From positions 62,001-126,000 of the forward strand of contig NZ_CP049801.1 of assembly GCF_011578045.1 (NCBI RefSeq): DNA of 64,000 bases, written 5' to 3'. This document shows, piece by piece, positions 18,301 through 26,168 of this stretch. The notes under the pieces are model-generated. The model made no database searches. It was not told the origin of the DNA and saw nothing but the letters and a program-made list of their open reading frames with translations. Source of the DNA: Acinetobacter shaoyimingii (GTDB lineage: Bacteria > Pseudomonadota > Gammaproteobacteria > Pseudomonadales > Moraxellaceae). A program made the translations under genes and the position numbers. Position 1 is the stretch's first letter, and each line of letters starts with the position of its first letter.

Positions 18301-18509
18301 ATGCAACGGTACGCCGTGCACGTCCAATTATCCTCACTGCAATGGCTGCTGTACTGGCAATGATTCCATTATCAAGGAGTATTTTCTTTGGACCAATGGC
18401 AGTTGCGATCATGGGTGGATTGATTATTGCCACGCTATTGACCCTATTTTTCTTACCAGCGCTCTATGCGGCATGGTTTAAGGTGCAAAAAGAAACAAAA
18501 AGGACCTAG
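15363..18509 (+). CDS. RND multidrug efflux permease (HAE1 type)
   Basis: A 1,048-residue inner-membrane RND pump with the usual 12 transmembrane helices and two large periplasmic loops. The N-terminal segment, QTYWPGATAEEVSLQVTDRIE and the transmembrane-4 proton-relay motif LGLLVDDAIIAVE (two adjacent aspartates) are clear, as is the late GFVAMLGTIALSGMIMRNSLIL segment that matches transmembrane helix 11. It exports hydrophobic or amphiphilic compounds using the proton gradient, with the lipoprotein adaptor encoded just upstream. Sequence does not show the drug range. It is TetR-controlled by context, and no outer-membrane factor gene is present locally. Confidence 0.93.
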   Translation: MGSRMNFNLSEWALNNKGLILYFMILMGIVGLYSYAKLSQSEDPPFSFKVMVVQTYWPGATAEEVSLQVTDRIEKELMSTGLYERVVAYSRPGESMVTFIAKDSLKSHDLPNVWYQVRKKVNDIKHKLPSGVQGPFFNDEFGDTFGNIYVLTGQDFDYGILKEYADRLQLQLQRVKDVGKVDLVGLQDQKIWIELSNTKAAQLGIPISSIQDALHKQNAIASAGFFETPSDRIQIRVSGALSDVDELKKMPLLVGNKTIQLGDVAEVYRGFSEPAQPRMRFMGENGIGIAVSMRKGGDIIALGKNLETEFTRLQKSLPVGMSLKKVSDQPVAVQRSIHEFIKVLAEAVIIVLLVSFFSLGFRTGLVVAFSIPLVLAMTFAGMNLFDVGLHKISLGALILALGLLVDDAIIAVEMMAIKMEQGYSRLKAAGYAWTSTAFPMLTGTLITAAGFLPIATAASSTGEYTRSIFQVVTIALVVSWFAAVLFVPYLGDKLLPDFNQTLQKAPWYQRLWARLRKQPEPTPVLHHQDGHHDPYQTKTYQKFRSVVNTCLTYRKTVIAATVGIFVLSILMFKLVPQQFFPPSNRAEILVDLKLEEGASLTATEQAVKQVEKFLSTQKGIDNYVVYVGTGSPRFYLPLDQQLPQASFAQFVVLASSLDDRDQIRKELGEKIKQLLPHVRTRVSLLENGPPVGYPIQFRVSGEDLHTVRQRAEVVAKAVSENPNTTNVHLDWGEPSKIISLEIDQDRARQMGVTSQDLANFLDSSVSGAVINQYREKRELIDIRLRGNQAERIDVASLESLAVPTAKGTTVPLAQIAQIQYRFEDGLIWHRNRLPTITVRADIRTQLQPATVVGELSEKIEKIRAELPSGYLVEVGGTVEESARGQKSVNAGMPLFLAVVFTLLMIQLKSISRSVIVFLTAPLGLIGVVLFLLIFNKPFGFVAMLGTIALSGMIMRNSLILIDQIEQDIRAGQATWDAILDATVRRARPIILTAMAAVLAMIPLSRSIFFGPMAVAIMGGLIIATLLTLFFLPALYAAWFKVQKETKRT

Positions 18510-18639
18510 ATTTTGTGGATATTAGGTGCGAAAAATTGAAAAATTCAATATAGTAGTCCTAGTTTTTACACAAAATAACATGAGTGACGTATTGCATAAA
18601 AGAAGATGACCATGCAATACGTTGAGGTCGAAAGTATCC

Positions 18640-19017
18640 ATGGGGAAAGATAATCTTTCTAGACAGCGACGTAATATTTCACTGTCCTATTTTTTCATGT
18701 TTTTGGGTTTGTTGACCATCGTGAGTGTGCTGATTTCTTATTGGTTAGCACGCAAAGTTGCGAAAATTGACAATTCTGAAGTATGGATTAAAACGCATAG
18801 TCTATGGATTATGCGTAATGTTGTTATTTTCCTAATTTTAGCTGTATTTGCTTCATTGTGGTTTATTCCAGCGCATTTTATATACTGGGATAGTGTGATT
18901 TGGGTAAAAAGCTGTACAGTCATTGGTGTATTTTTTAGTGGCATTGCATGGTTATATTTAATTAATCAGTGGTTGAAAGGCCTAATTAAATATATGCAAA
19001 AGAAAGCTGTTTTTTAA
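18640..19017 (+). CDS. Small four-helix membrane protein, unknown function
   Basis: A 125-residue protein with about four hydrophobic segments (near residues 17-38, 62-82, 92-112 and a shorter one before them). Its arrangement, a first helix pair followed by a W-x-x-x-H-x-x-W-x-x-R segment (WIKTHSLWIMR), resembles the small DUF4870-like or Tic20-like membrane proteins, but no family can be named with confidence. The start at 18640 (MGKDNLSRQ) follows a GAGG at 18624-18627. It lies alone between the RND pump and dnaJ. The function is unknown. Confidence 0.65.
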   Translation: MGKDNLSRQRRNISLSYFFMFLGLLTIVSVLISYWLARKVAKIDNSEVWIKTHSLWIMRNVVIFLILAVFASLWFIPAHFIYWDSVIWVKSCTVIGVFFSGIAWLYLINQWLKGLIKYMQKKAVF

Positions 19018-19142
19018 CAGCAAAATTTGAGGAAAACGCAGCGCATTTAAAATAATTATGTACAGCGACTTGTAAAATTAAAATAATACCCCAACATACT
19101 TCGCAGTGAAGTAAAATCAAATTCTGTGGAGCATCGCCAGAC

Positions 19143-20258
19143 ATGGCTAAACGTGATTATTATGAGGTTTTAGGGGTATCTAAATCCGCTAGTGATGATG
19201 AAATTAAAAAAGCCTACCGTAAGTTGGCGATGAAATATCATCCAGATCGTAACCCTGACAACGCCGAAGCTGAAGAAAAATTCAAAGAGGCTTCTGAAGC
19301 TTATGAAGTACTTTCTGATGGCGAAAAACGCAGCATGTACGACCGTATGGGACATAGCGCTTTTGAAGGTGGTATGGGCGGTGGTGGTGGCTTCGGTGGT
19401 GGTTTTAGCGCAGAGGACATCTTTAGCCAGTTTGGTGATATTTTTGGTGGCGCATTTGGCGGTGGCGGTCGTAGCCAACAACGTCAAAGACGTGGCTCAG
19501 ACTTACGCTATGTCATGGAATTGACCTTAGAAGAAGCAGTTAAAGGCGTTAAAAAAACCATTACCTTTACTGCACCAGCACCTTGCGAAACGTGTAATGG
19601 TAAAGGTTCTAAAAATCCAAATGATGTTGAAACCTGTAAAACCTGTCACGGTGCGGGTCAAGTCCGTATGCAACAAGGTTTCTTCTCAGTTCAACAAACC
19701 TGTAGCACTTGTCGTGGTCAAGGTAAAATCATTAAAAACCCTTGTAACACCTGTCATGGTACAGGTGTAAAAGATCGTCAACAAACGCTTGAAGTAACGA
19801 TTCCTGCAGGTGTAGATAATGGCGATCGCGTGCGCTTAACAGGCAAAGGTGAAGCAATTCGTGATGGTCAATCTGGTGATTTATACGTTGAAGTGAATGT
19901 TCGCGAACATGAAATCTTCCAACGTGATGGTGCAGACTTGTATATGGATGTGCCAATCAGCATTGCTGATGCAGCTTTGGGTAAAGAGATTGAAATTCCA
20001 ACACTGGATGGTCGTGTAAGCCTAAAAGTGCCAGAAGGTACTCAAACAGGCAAAATGTTCCGTTTACGTGGTAAGGGTGTAAAACCTGTACGTACCAGCA
20101 TGCAAGGTGATTTACTTTGCCGTGTTGTTGTTGAAACACCAGTTCATTTAACTTCACGTCAGCGTGAGTTGTTGAAAGAATTACAAGACAGTCTTGATGG
20201 TGAAGACAGCAAATCTTCTCCAAAGAAAAAATCATTCTTTGATCGTTTATTTGACTGA
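19143..20258 (+). CDS. dnaJ: Chaperone protein DnaJ
   Basis: A 371-residue type I Hsp40 that stimulates DnaK ATPase and delivers unfolded clients. The J domain has the essential HPD at residues 33-35 (KYHPDRNP). A glycine/phenylalanine-rich linker follows (about 75-115). The zinc-binding domain shows all four CxxCxGxG repeats: [24 protein letters not shown] and CNTCHGTG. Two C-terminal client-binding beta-sandwich domains complete the protein. dnaK is not in the window and no grpE is adjacent, so dnaJ is transcribed separately here. A strong terminator follows. Confidence 0.98.
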   Translation: MAKRDYYEVLGVSKSASDDEIKKAYRKLAMKYHPDRNPDNAEAEEKFKEASEAYEVLSDGEKRSMYDRMGHSAFEGGMGGGGGFGGGFSAEDIFSQFGDIFGGAFGGGGRSQQRQRRGSDLRYVMELTLEEAVKGVKKTITFTAPAPCETCNGKGSKNPNDVETCKTCHGAGQVRMQQGFFSVQQTCSTCRGQGKIIKNPCNTCHGTGVKDRQQTLEVTIPAGVDNGDRVRLTGKGEAIRDGQSGDLYVEVNVREHEIFQRDGADLYMDVPISIADAALGKEIEIPTLDGRVSLKVPEGTQTGKMFRLRGKGVKPVRTSMQGDLLCRVVVETPVHLTSRQRELLKELQDSLDGEDSKSSPKKKSFFDRLFD

Positions 20259-20277
20259 TTTTAAGACATTTGAAAAA

Positions 20278-20303
20278 GCCCGACCTTGAGTCGGGTTTTT
20301 TTA
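20278..20303 (+). terminator. Terminator after dnaJ
   Basis: CCCGAC (20279-20284) pairs with GTCGGG (20290-20295) around CTTGA, followed by a T-run. Confidence 0.92.
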
Positions 20304-20380
20304 TACTTAACTTTTATATTTCATTAAAAATCATAATCTCAACGATCAATATACAAATCCTGATCAATCTCTTTTAAGCC

Positions 20381-20986
20381 TTAACATGCTTTCAGCAAGA
20401 TTTTTTTATCTCTGTTCTGCAGATTTTTGACGACAGAATCAAAATCTTTCTGCTCTCTATTTTGGCTTAGTTTTGACTGAGCTTGAATTTTGGAAATATT
20501 AATTTCGAAAACAATCAAGTGATTTAATTGCTCCATTAAATATTCTCTAGGGGCATCAGACATTTTCCATCCAGAATCGCCATTTACTTGTTGTTCACTT
20601 ATTTTCGTTAACATGCCAATAGCGGCTAACTTACTTTTGGTATCTGTAAAATATGAAATATTTCCATATATGTGAACCACTTGATAATTCCAAGTAGGTA
20701 CTTTTTTGTGATCCTCAAATTTACTTGGATAGTCATTTGCTGAAATATATGCATCTTCTCCTTTGAATATACAGAGAACTTCTTCAGCATCAGAAACAAG
20801 CGTTTTCATGTCATTAACCATTGCGATATGCCCGACTAGGACATGATTACTTTTCATTATTAAGGGCACATGTGTGGCGATAAGACCCTTTGCAGTATTT
20901 GCGACGATACAAGCTAAAGGGTAATTTTTAATTAGATTTGCTATTTCTTCTGTTCGTACTTCTTGGAAATCATGTGGAATATACAT
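20381..20986 (-). CDS. PaiB-type FMN-binding negative regulator family protein
   Basis: A 201-residue protein of the PaiB (FMN-binding split-barrel) family. It begins MYIPHDFQE, followed by the ATHVPLI strand, GHIAMVND and the signature segment PSKFEDHKKVPTWNYQVVHIYG, with a C-terminal region around GWKMSDAPREYL. B. subtilis PaiB is linked to negative control of sporulation and degradative enzymes, but in gamma-proteobacteria the family more probably binds flavin or heme with undefined function. It is a stand-alone gene. The biochemical role remains inference. Confidence 0.82.
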   Translation of the reverse strand: MYIPHDFQEVRTEEIANLIKNYPLACIVANTAKGLIATHVPLIMKSNHVLVGHIAMVNDMKTLVSDAEEVLCIFKGEDAYISANDYPSKFEDHKKVPTWNYQVVHIYGNISYFTDTKSKLAAIGMLTKISEQQVNGDSGWKMSDAPREYLMEQLNHLIVFEINISKIQAQSKLSQNREQKDFDSVVKNLQNRDKKILLKAC

Positions 20987-21138
20987 TTATGTTCAGGGCT
21001 CACCGTTTAATCAAAAGTAGAATTTTTGTGGGTTGGAATATCACTGGATTGTTTTGAATTTCATGCAATGAATATAATCAAAATTCTACGAAAAGTTCTA
21101 TTTATTATAGATGGTGTTATAGATGAGGACTGCACAAT

Positions 21139-21170
21139 AAAAAGGAGATCATTTCGATCTCCTTTTTGTA
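21139..21170 (-). terminator. Terminator of the ubiG-mupP-yciK operon
   Basis: AAAAAGGAGATC pairs with GATCTCCTTTTT around ATTTC. The T-run on the minus strand follows the yciK stop. The hairpin is symmetric and may act in both directions. Confidence 0.85.
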
Positions 21171-21183
21171 TTAGGTTAAATGA

Positions 21184-21930
21184 TTAACCTTGTGCATCAA
21201 TGCTTTGACCATTCAGACCAATACTGTCTTCACCCATCAAATACAAATATGCAGGCATAATTTGTTCAGGAGTTGCCAAGGTTTTCGGATCTTCTTCAGG
21301 ATAAGCCTTAGCACGCATGGCAGTACGGGTTGCACCAGGGTTAATACAGTTAAAGCGAATATTGGGATGTACATTTTCTTTGGCAAAAATCTGACTGACC
21401 GCTTCAATGGCAATTTTAGACACCGAATAAGCACCCCATTTCGCACGTGCTTCACGACCTACACCAGAGCTTGCAAATACCACCGAGGCATTATCAGATT
21501 TTTGCAATAACGGTAGAAGTTCTTGAGTTAAAACAAAGGGTGCACGAAGGTTGACTGCCATCACATCATCCCATTCTTCGATAGGATAGTGAGCAAGTTC
21601 AGTACGTTCACCTAAAATACCTGCATTATGCAAAATACCATCTAGACGACCAAATTGCTGTGCAAGGGTATCAAACAACAATTCATAGTCATGAGAAGTC
21701 GCTGTAGACAGTTGTAAGGGCAGGATAGCAGGTTGCGGTGCACCTAAACTTTCAATTTCATCATAAATGACTTCAAGTTTATTGATGGTGCGTCCATGAA
21801 GTACCACGGTTGCACCGTGTAAGGCATAGCTCATCGCTGCTGCACGACCAATACCATCACCAGCGCCTGTAATAAGAATGATCTTATCTTTCAGTAGGTC
21901 TGGGCGGGGTTGATATTCTGAATAATTCAT
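21184..21930 (-). CDS. yciK: SDR-family oxidoreductase, YciK-like
   Basis: A 248-residue short-chain dehydrogenase. The NAD(P)-binding glycine motif TGAGDGIG is near residue 22, the NAG motif is in ILHNAGILG, the catalytic Ser lies in VVFASSGVG, and the YxxxK pair is in YSVSK. The substrate is unknown; the E. coli YciK family is also uncharacterised. The start at 21930 is set by an AGGAGG immediately upstream (minus strand); the ATG at 21945 lies before that site. It is the last gene of ubiG-mupP-yciK, an order also known from Pseudomonas. Confidence 0.87.
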   Translation of the reverse strand: MNYSEYQPRPDLLKDKIILITGAGDGIGRAAAMSYALHGATVVLHGRTINKLEVIYDEIESLGAPQPAILPLQLSTATSHDYELLFDTLAQQFGRLDGILHNAGILGERTELAHYPIEEWDDVMAVNLRAPFVLTQELLPLLQKSDNASVVFASSGVGREARAKWGAYSVSKIAIEAVSQIFAKENVHPNIRFNCINPGATRTAMRAKAYPEEDPKTLATPEQIMPAYLYLMGEDSIGLNGQSIDAQG

Positions 21931-21972
21931 GGCGCCTCCTATCATTATTTTTGAAAGTGAAAAATTTATTGT

Positions 21973-22647
21973 TTAAGTGATATTCACCAATTGCGAAACG
22001 ACTTTATGTAATTCTTGTACAGTATTCACTATACAATCTGCATGCCAAGCTGTTAAGTCATCTTTGTGTTCTAATGGTAAATAACCATAGGCTGCAAGGA
22101 TGGTATACATGTTGGCATTGCGTCCCGCATCGATATCACGTGGGTGATCACCCACATAAATACAGTCTTTCGCATTGACATGAATCTGTTGAGCGGCAAG
22201 GTACATTGGCTCAGGATCAGGTTTAGTTTTGCTGACATCTTCAGGGCAAACCAAAACAGCACAACGTTCTGTCAGATTCAATGCTTTAAGCAATGCTTCA
22301 CTCAGCCAACGGGGTTTATTGGTAACAATTCCCCAAGGAATCTGATGAGACTCAAGCGCTTCAAGCAATGGATACATGCCGTCAAACAGATCTGTATCTA
22401 CAGCAATATTTGCACCATAAATATCTAAAAAACGCTGACGATGAGCCAAAAACACAGGGTCATTGACATCCAATTCAGGATACACCAATTTGACCATTGC
22501 ACGTGCGCCTTCAGACACTTGCGTGCGAATCAGAGCGGCATCGACCACGTCACGATTTTCTTCACGGCACATATTTTGAATGATGCGAATAAAATCTTGA
22601 GCGGTGTCGATTAAAGTGCCATCTAAGTCGAAGAGAACTGCTTTCAT
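21973..22647 (-). CDS. mupP: N-acetylmuramic acid 6-phosphate phosphatase MupP (HAD family)
   Basis: A 224-residue HAD-IA phosphatase. Motif I is FDLDGTLID at residues 6-14, motif II is ITN-type (GIVTNKPRW), and the K-P-x-P and [14 protein letters not shown] motifs III and IV follow. General annotation would call it a phosphoglycolate phosphatase (Gph). The position between ubiG and a yciK-type SDR matches Pseudomonas mupP, which dephosphorylates MurNAc-6-phosphate in the MurU peptidoglycan-recycling pathway, so that role is inferred. It overlaps the ubiG stop by four bases (ATGA), showing translational coupling. ampD, also a recycling gene, lies at 35.3 kb. Confidence 0.8.
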   Translation of the reverse strand: MKAVLFDLDGTLIDTAQDFIRIIQNMCREENRDVVDAALIRTQVSEGARAMVKLVYPELDVNDPVFLAHRQRFLDIYGANIAVDTDLFDGMYPLLEALESHQIPWGIVTNKPRWLSEALLKALNLTERCAVLVCPEDVSKTKPDPEPMYLAAQQIHVNAKDCIYVGDHPRDIDAGRNANMYTILAAYGYLPLEHKDDLTAWHADCIVNTVQELHKVVSQLVNIT

Positions 22648-23369
22648 TCAGCAGTCTCTGGAGTTTCATTTTGAGTGTAAACCATATAGTTTACATCGAC
22701 ATTTGGCGCTAACCAGTAGTGTTTAGTCAGTGGGTTATAGTGTAGACCAGTCATGTCTTTGAGTTTTAAACCTGCACTGCGAATATCATGTGCCAATTCT
22801 GATGGCTTAATAAATTTGTGGTAATCGTGTGTGCCTTTTTTCAATAAACGAAGCACATATTCGGCACCAATAATCGCAAATAAATATGATTTTGGATTAC
22901 GGTTAATGGTCGAGAAAAACACATGACCGTTCGGTTTAACCAATTTTTGGCAAGCTTGAATAATCGATGCAGGATCTGGCACGTGTTCAAGCATTTCCAT
23001 ACACGTCACGATGTCATACTGACCTGCTTGTTCTTCGGCAAGTTGTTCAACAGGAACTTGGCGATATTCAATATTGGTGACATTTTCTTGTTCTGCATGT
23101 AAACGTGCGACATTTAAAGGTGCTGCACCCATGTCAATGCCGAGTACTTCCGCGCCACGGCGTGCCATGCTTTCAGCTAAAATACCACCACCACAGCCCA
23201 CATCTAGAATCTTTTTGCCTGTTAAGCCACCAGAATGCTCATCAATCCAGTTTAAACGTAAAGGATTGATTTGATGTAATGGTCGGAACTCAGAGTGCTG
23301 ATCCCACCATATTGCAGCAAGCGCTTCAAATTTAGCAATTTCTTGTGGATCAACATTGAGTTGTGACAT
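22644..23369 (-). CDS. ubiG: Ubiquinone biosynthesis O-methyltransferase UbiG
   Basis: A 241-residue SAM-dependent methyltransferase that performs both O-methylations of ubiquinone synthesis. The N-terminus with [20 protein letters not shown] and the segment NPLRLNWI is characteristic of UbiG. The SAM-binding motif is [13 protein letters not shown], followed by VLGIDMG and the post-motif [10 protein letters not shown]. The WW-D-x-x-SEFRPLH element and C-terminal [16 protein letters not shown] confirm the family. It is the first gene of the operon with mupP and yciK. GAGG lies about ten bases before the ATG. It is divergent from dsbA across about 200 bp. Confidence 0.97.
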   Translation of the reverse strand: MSQLNVDPQEIAKFEALAAIWWDQHSEFRPLHQINPLRLNWIDEHSGGLTGKKILDVGCGGGILAESMARRGAEVLGIDMGAAPLNVARLHAEQENVTNIEYRQVPVEQLAEEQAGQYDIVTCMEMLEHVPDPASIIQACQKLVKPNGHVFFSTINRNPKSYLFAIIGAEYVLRLLKKGTHDYHKFIKPSELAHDIRSAGLKLKDMTGLHYNPLTKHYWLAPNVDVNYMVYTQNETPETAE

Positions 23370-23568
23370 TAGAGTGACCTCAGAAAAATGTACGATGATG
23401 TACTGTGTTATAAATTAAAGATAAAGTATATCGCTCTTAGTGTAGCGTTTCTTCGAAAAAAAGCGATAAATCGTGTAAAAAAGTTCACAGAAGGAAAACG
23501 AATTTCTCATAATTGATTTATAGTGAACTCATAAGCTAAACAAAATGATTTAGAGGAAAAACAACTCA

Positions 23569-24186
23569 ATGAAAAAATTGATATTAGGCAGTGTTGCCGC
23601 AGCGGTTATGGCATTTTCTGCAACGACAATGGCGGCAAATTTTACTGCAGGTAAAGACTATACAGTGGTGGAAAAACCAATCAAAGTGTCTAAACCAGGT
23701 AAAATTGAAGTCCGTGAGTTCTTCTGGTATGGCTGTCCGCACTGCTTTACATTAGAACCCCATATGCAGGCTTGGCTGAAGAAGATTCCGAAAGATGTGA
23801 ATTTTCTTCGTACACCTGCTGCCATGAATCCTGTTTGGGAGCAGGGTGCTCGTGGTTATTATACCGCTGAAGCACTAGGAGTACGAGTCAAAACACATTT
23901 GCCATTATTCCATGCAATACATGATGGTAATCAGCAAATTTTTGACCAAAAATCTCAGGCAAAATTCTTTGCGAAGTATGGTATATCTGAAGCTAAGTTT
24001 AACACCACATTTAACTCTTTCCCGATTACTGCCAAAGTTGCCGAATCTAATAAACTTGCAGCACAGCTACAGTTAACGGGTGTGCCAGCAATTGTGGTCA
24101 ATGGTAAATATATTGTTCAAGGTGAAGATGCTAAAGTGACGCAAGTGGTTGATTACTTAATTCAAAAAGAACGTAAAGCGAAATAA
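23569..24186 (+). CDS. dsbA: Periplasmic thiol:disulfide oxidoreductase DsbA
   Basis: A 205-residue periplasmic disulfide-bond donor. A Sec signal peptide (MKKLILGSVAAAVMAFSATTMAA) of about 22 residues precedes the thioredoxin fold. The active site is CPHC (FWYGCPHCF), and the cis-proline loop is TGVPAIVV. It oxidises cysteine pairs in exported proteins and is reoxidised by DsbB, which is not in this window. AGAGGAAA at 23552-23559 serves as ribosome binding site. A terminator follows, so it is monocistronic. Possible clients include the cysteine-bearing LTA-synthase-like protein at 32-34 kb. Confidence 0.97.
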   Translation: MKKLILGSVAAAVMAFSATTMAANFTAGKDYTVVEKPIKVSKPGKIEVREFFWYGCPHCFTLEPHMQAWLKKIPKDVNFLRTPAAMNPVWEQGARGYYTAEALGVRVKTHLPLFHAIHDGNQQIFDQKSQAKFFAKYGISEAKFNTTFNSFPITAKVAESNKLAAQLQLTGVPAIVVNGKYIVQGEDAKVTQVVDYLIQKERKAK

Positions 24187-24200
24187 AAATATCTTGTAAA

Positions 24201-24228
24201 AAACCCGCTGATTTAGCGGGTTTTTTTA
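24201..24228 (+). terminator. Terminator after dsbA
   Basis: CCCGCT (24204-24209) pairs with AGCGGG (24215-24220), followed by a seven-T run. Confidence 0.93.
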
Positions 24229-24256
24229 TGTTTTAAATTTTAGTGTTGATCACAGC

Positions 24257-24910
24257 TTATGAGGCCTCATGTATAGAAGTTTTCCAATGCATAATGCCGC
24301 GAAGAATTAAATAAACTTGATTGACGGTTTGCTTTTTTAGCACCAGTTTTTGTAGCTCAAGTTCCATGCCTTCGTATTGGCGAGCCAAATTGATCCATGA
24401 CATTGCCCAAGTAAAACACAAATTAATGATAATACTGGAGAGCATTTTTAAATCATTGTGTTCTTCAAAATTTTGCACGATTTCCAATTTTTTCAGTTCA
24501 TCTGCAAAGTCGATATTTAGGCAATCAATTTCACGAGCAATGGAGCGTCTCACCATTTCTGATCCACCCCAACGTTCTGCAATCATAAACATCCATTGTT
24601 TTGGGTTTTGATCGATGGCATTGAAAAATGAATCAATACTATTTTCAGCTTTGATTTCAGGTTGAGCTAAACCTTGTGCCAATTGATGTAGGACTGCTTT
24701 TAAATAAAGTGCAACTTGGTCGACCAACTCTTTGCCTAATTCTTCCATGTCTTGGAAATGACGATAAAACGCCGTAGGGACTAATCCTACTTCTCTTGCA
24801 ACTTCACGCAGGCTAATGCTACTGAAAGAACGGCCAGACGTGCTTAAATCGAGCGCAGCATCAAGTAAAGCCTGACGACTTTGTTGTTTACGTTCATCTC
24901 GAAGAGACAT
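24257..24910 (-). CDS. desT: TetR-family regulator of desaturase genes (DesT-like)
   Basis: A 217-residue TetR-type regulator. The helix-turn-helix is SISLREVAREVGLVPTAFYRHFQD, with the recognition helix sequence PTAFYRHF typical of the FabR/DesT branch. It is divergent from an electron-transfer reductase and an acyl-CoA desaturase gene, exactly the desT-desC-desB order of Pseudomonas aeruginosa. There DesT senses the ratio of unsaturated to saturated acyl-CoA and represses desCB. Three 18-bp inverted repeats of the FabR/DesT type lie in the shared intergenic region. The call rests on family, gene order and operators together; ligand sensing is inferred. Confidence 0.85.
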   Translation of the reverse strand: MSLRDERKQQSRQALLDAALDLSTSGRSFSSISLREVAREVGLVPTAFYRHFQDMEELGKELVDQVALYLKAVLHQLAQGLAQPEIKAENSIDSFFNAIDQNPKQWMFMIAERWGGSEMVRRSIAREIDCLNIDFADELKKLEIVQNFEEHNDLKMLSSIIINLCFTWAMSWINLARQYEGMELELQKLVLKKQTVNQVYLILRGIMHWKTSIHEAS

Positions 24911-24976
24911 GGCGCTACCTATTTTTCATAATCTTAATGAGTCTATCAAAATTTTAAACATTAAACGACGAAAATC

Positions 24977-24994
24977 AGTGAACAGGTGTTGACT
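24977..24994. promoter_or_regulatory. DesT-like operator 1
   Basis: AGTGAACA and TGTTGACT around GG form an 18-bp inverted repeat (seven of eight positions symmetric). The right half ends in TTGACT, which could be a -35 element of the desC promoter. Confidence 0.6.
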
Positions 24995-25012
24995 CAAATT
25001 GAAAATAGATAT

Positions 25013-25030
25013 AGTGTACAACTGTTCACT
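25013..25030. promoter_or_regulatory. DesT-like operator 2
   Basis: AGTGTACA and TGTTCACT around AC form an 18-bp inverted repeat, seven of eight positions symmetric. It overlaps a candidate -10 (TATAGT at 25010-25015). Confidence 0.65.
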
Positions 25031-25031
25031 A

Positions 25032-25049
25032 TTAGAACATATGTTCACT
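25032..25049. promoter_or_regulatory. DesT-like operator 3
   Basis: TTAGAACA and TGTTCACT around TA, with a perfect GAACATATGTTC core (25035-25046). It is one base from operator 2 and about 30 bases before the desC start. Confidence 0.6.
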
Positions 25050-25079
25050 CAAACAAAATGAAGCACAAAGAGGAACGAT

Positions 25080-26111
25080 ATGAGCAGTTATACAAGTTAC
25101 AAACCTGAATGGATCAGAGAAGATTTTGTTGATTTTATTGCTGAAAAAATCAATCCGACTTGGGCATGGAAGAAAGTCAAAGCGTCTGTTGTTGAAGTAA
25201 AGGCATTGAGTGAAGATTTCTTTTACATTCGACTTAGACCAAATAGCAACTTTAAACATGATCAGCTTGAAGCAGGTCAGAATATTTTAGTGACCGTTTT
25301 GGTTGCAGGTGTGCATGAGCAAAGAGCCTATTCTATTTTAGAGTATTTGGAAAATGGTGATATCACCATTGCAGTGAAAGTGCAGGGTATTGTTTCAAAA
25401 GCATTATCTCAAATGCAAATGGGAGAAGTCCTAGAAATCTCTCAGCCGCAAGGAGACTTTACACTTGAGCCTGTAGATCAAGATCATCCATCCATTTTGT
25501 TGATTGCCTCTGGTAGTGGTATTACAGCTATTTATTCATTACTCAGGGCGGCTTTGCTCAAAGATTTTAAAAGTATTGATTTGATTTATTTTACCCGAGA
25601 CGATGCGTTTCACGTGGAGCTTGAGCAGTTAGCACAGCAATATCCGCATTTAAACTACCATCATGTCAATACGGTTAAAACGCAACGACATTTTGATTTA
25701 TCACTGCTGGAGCGATTTGTTCCAGAGTTTCAAAGCTACATGACTTATGCATGTGGTTCGGTCTCAATGATGAACAGCATTCAAGAGATTTACCAACAAC
25801 GTGATTTATTGCCACGTTTGAAACAAGAATATTTTCAAATAATAGTGGATGAAAACTTAGCAAGCCAACCCGTCGAATTTGTACGGGCACAGCAATCCTT
25901 TCAAGCACATGGGAGCTTATTGGACAGTGCCGAACAAGCGGGTCTAAAACCTGCATCAGGTTGTCGTATGGGCGTATGTAATACCTGTACATGTACCAAA
26001 GTCAGTGGATCAACCAAAAACATGCTGACCGGTGAAATCAATCATGATGCCAATACTCAAATTAAGCTGTGTATTAGCCAAGCCATCAGTCCTGTCGTGA
26101 TTAATTTATAA
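25080..26111 (+). CDS. desC: Flavin/[2Fe-2S] oxidoreductase, desaturase electron donor (DesC-like)
   Basis: A 343-residue NAD(P)H reductase. An FAD-binding barrel (RAYSIL motif near residue 82), an NAD-binding domain (LLIASGSGITAIYSLLRA), and a C-terminal plant-type ferredoxin domain occur in order. The cluster cysteines are in CRMGVCNTCTC plus a final C in IKLCIS. It passes electrons from NAD(P)H to the adjacent desaturase. AGAGGAACGAT directly before the ATG is a strong ribosome binding site. It is 57 bases upstream of desB and regulated by the DesT-type operator cluster. Confidence 0.9.
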   Translation: MSSYTSYKPEWIREDFVDFIAEKINPTWAWKKVKASVVEVKALSEDFFYIRLRPNSNFKHDQLEAGQNILVTVLVAGVHEQRAYSILEYLENGDITIAVKVQGIVSKALSQMQMGEVLEISQPQGDFTLEPVDQDHPSILLIASGSGITAIYSLLRAALLKDFKSIDLIYFTRDDAFHVELEQLAQQYPHLNYHHVNTVKTQRHFDLSLLERFVPEFQSYMTYACGSVSMMNSIQEIYQQRDLLPRLKQEYFQIIVDENLASQPVEFVRAQQSFQAHGSLLDSAEQAGLKPASGCRMGVCNTCTCTKVSGSTKNMLTGEINHDANTQIKLCISQAISPVVINL

Positions 26112-26168
26112 AACCGACACAGATCATTCGCAGCCAATACACATCGCTAAAATAGTCGAGAATAAAAA

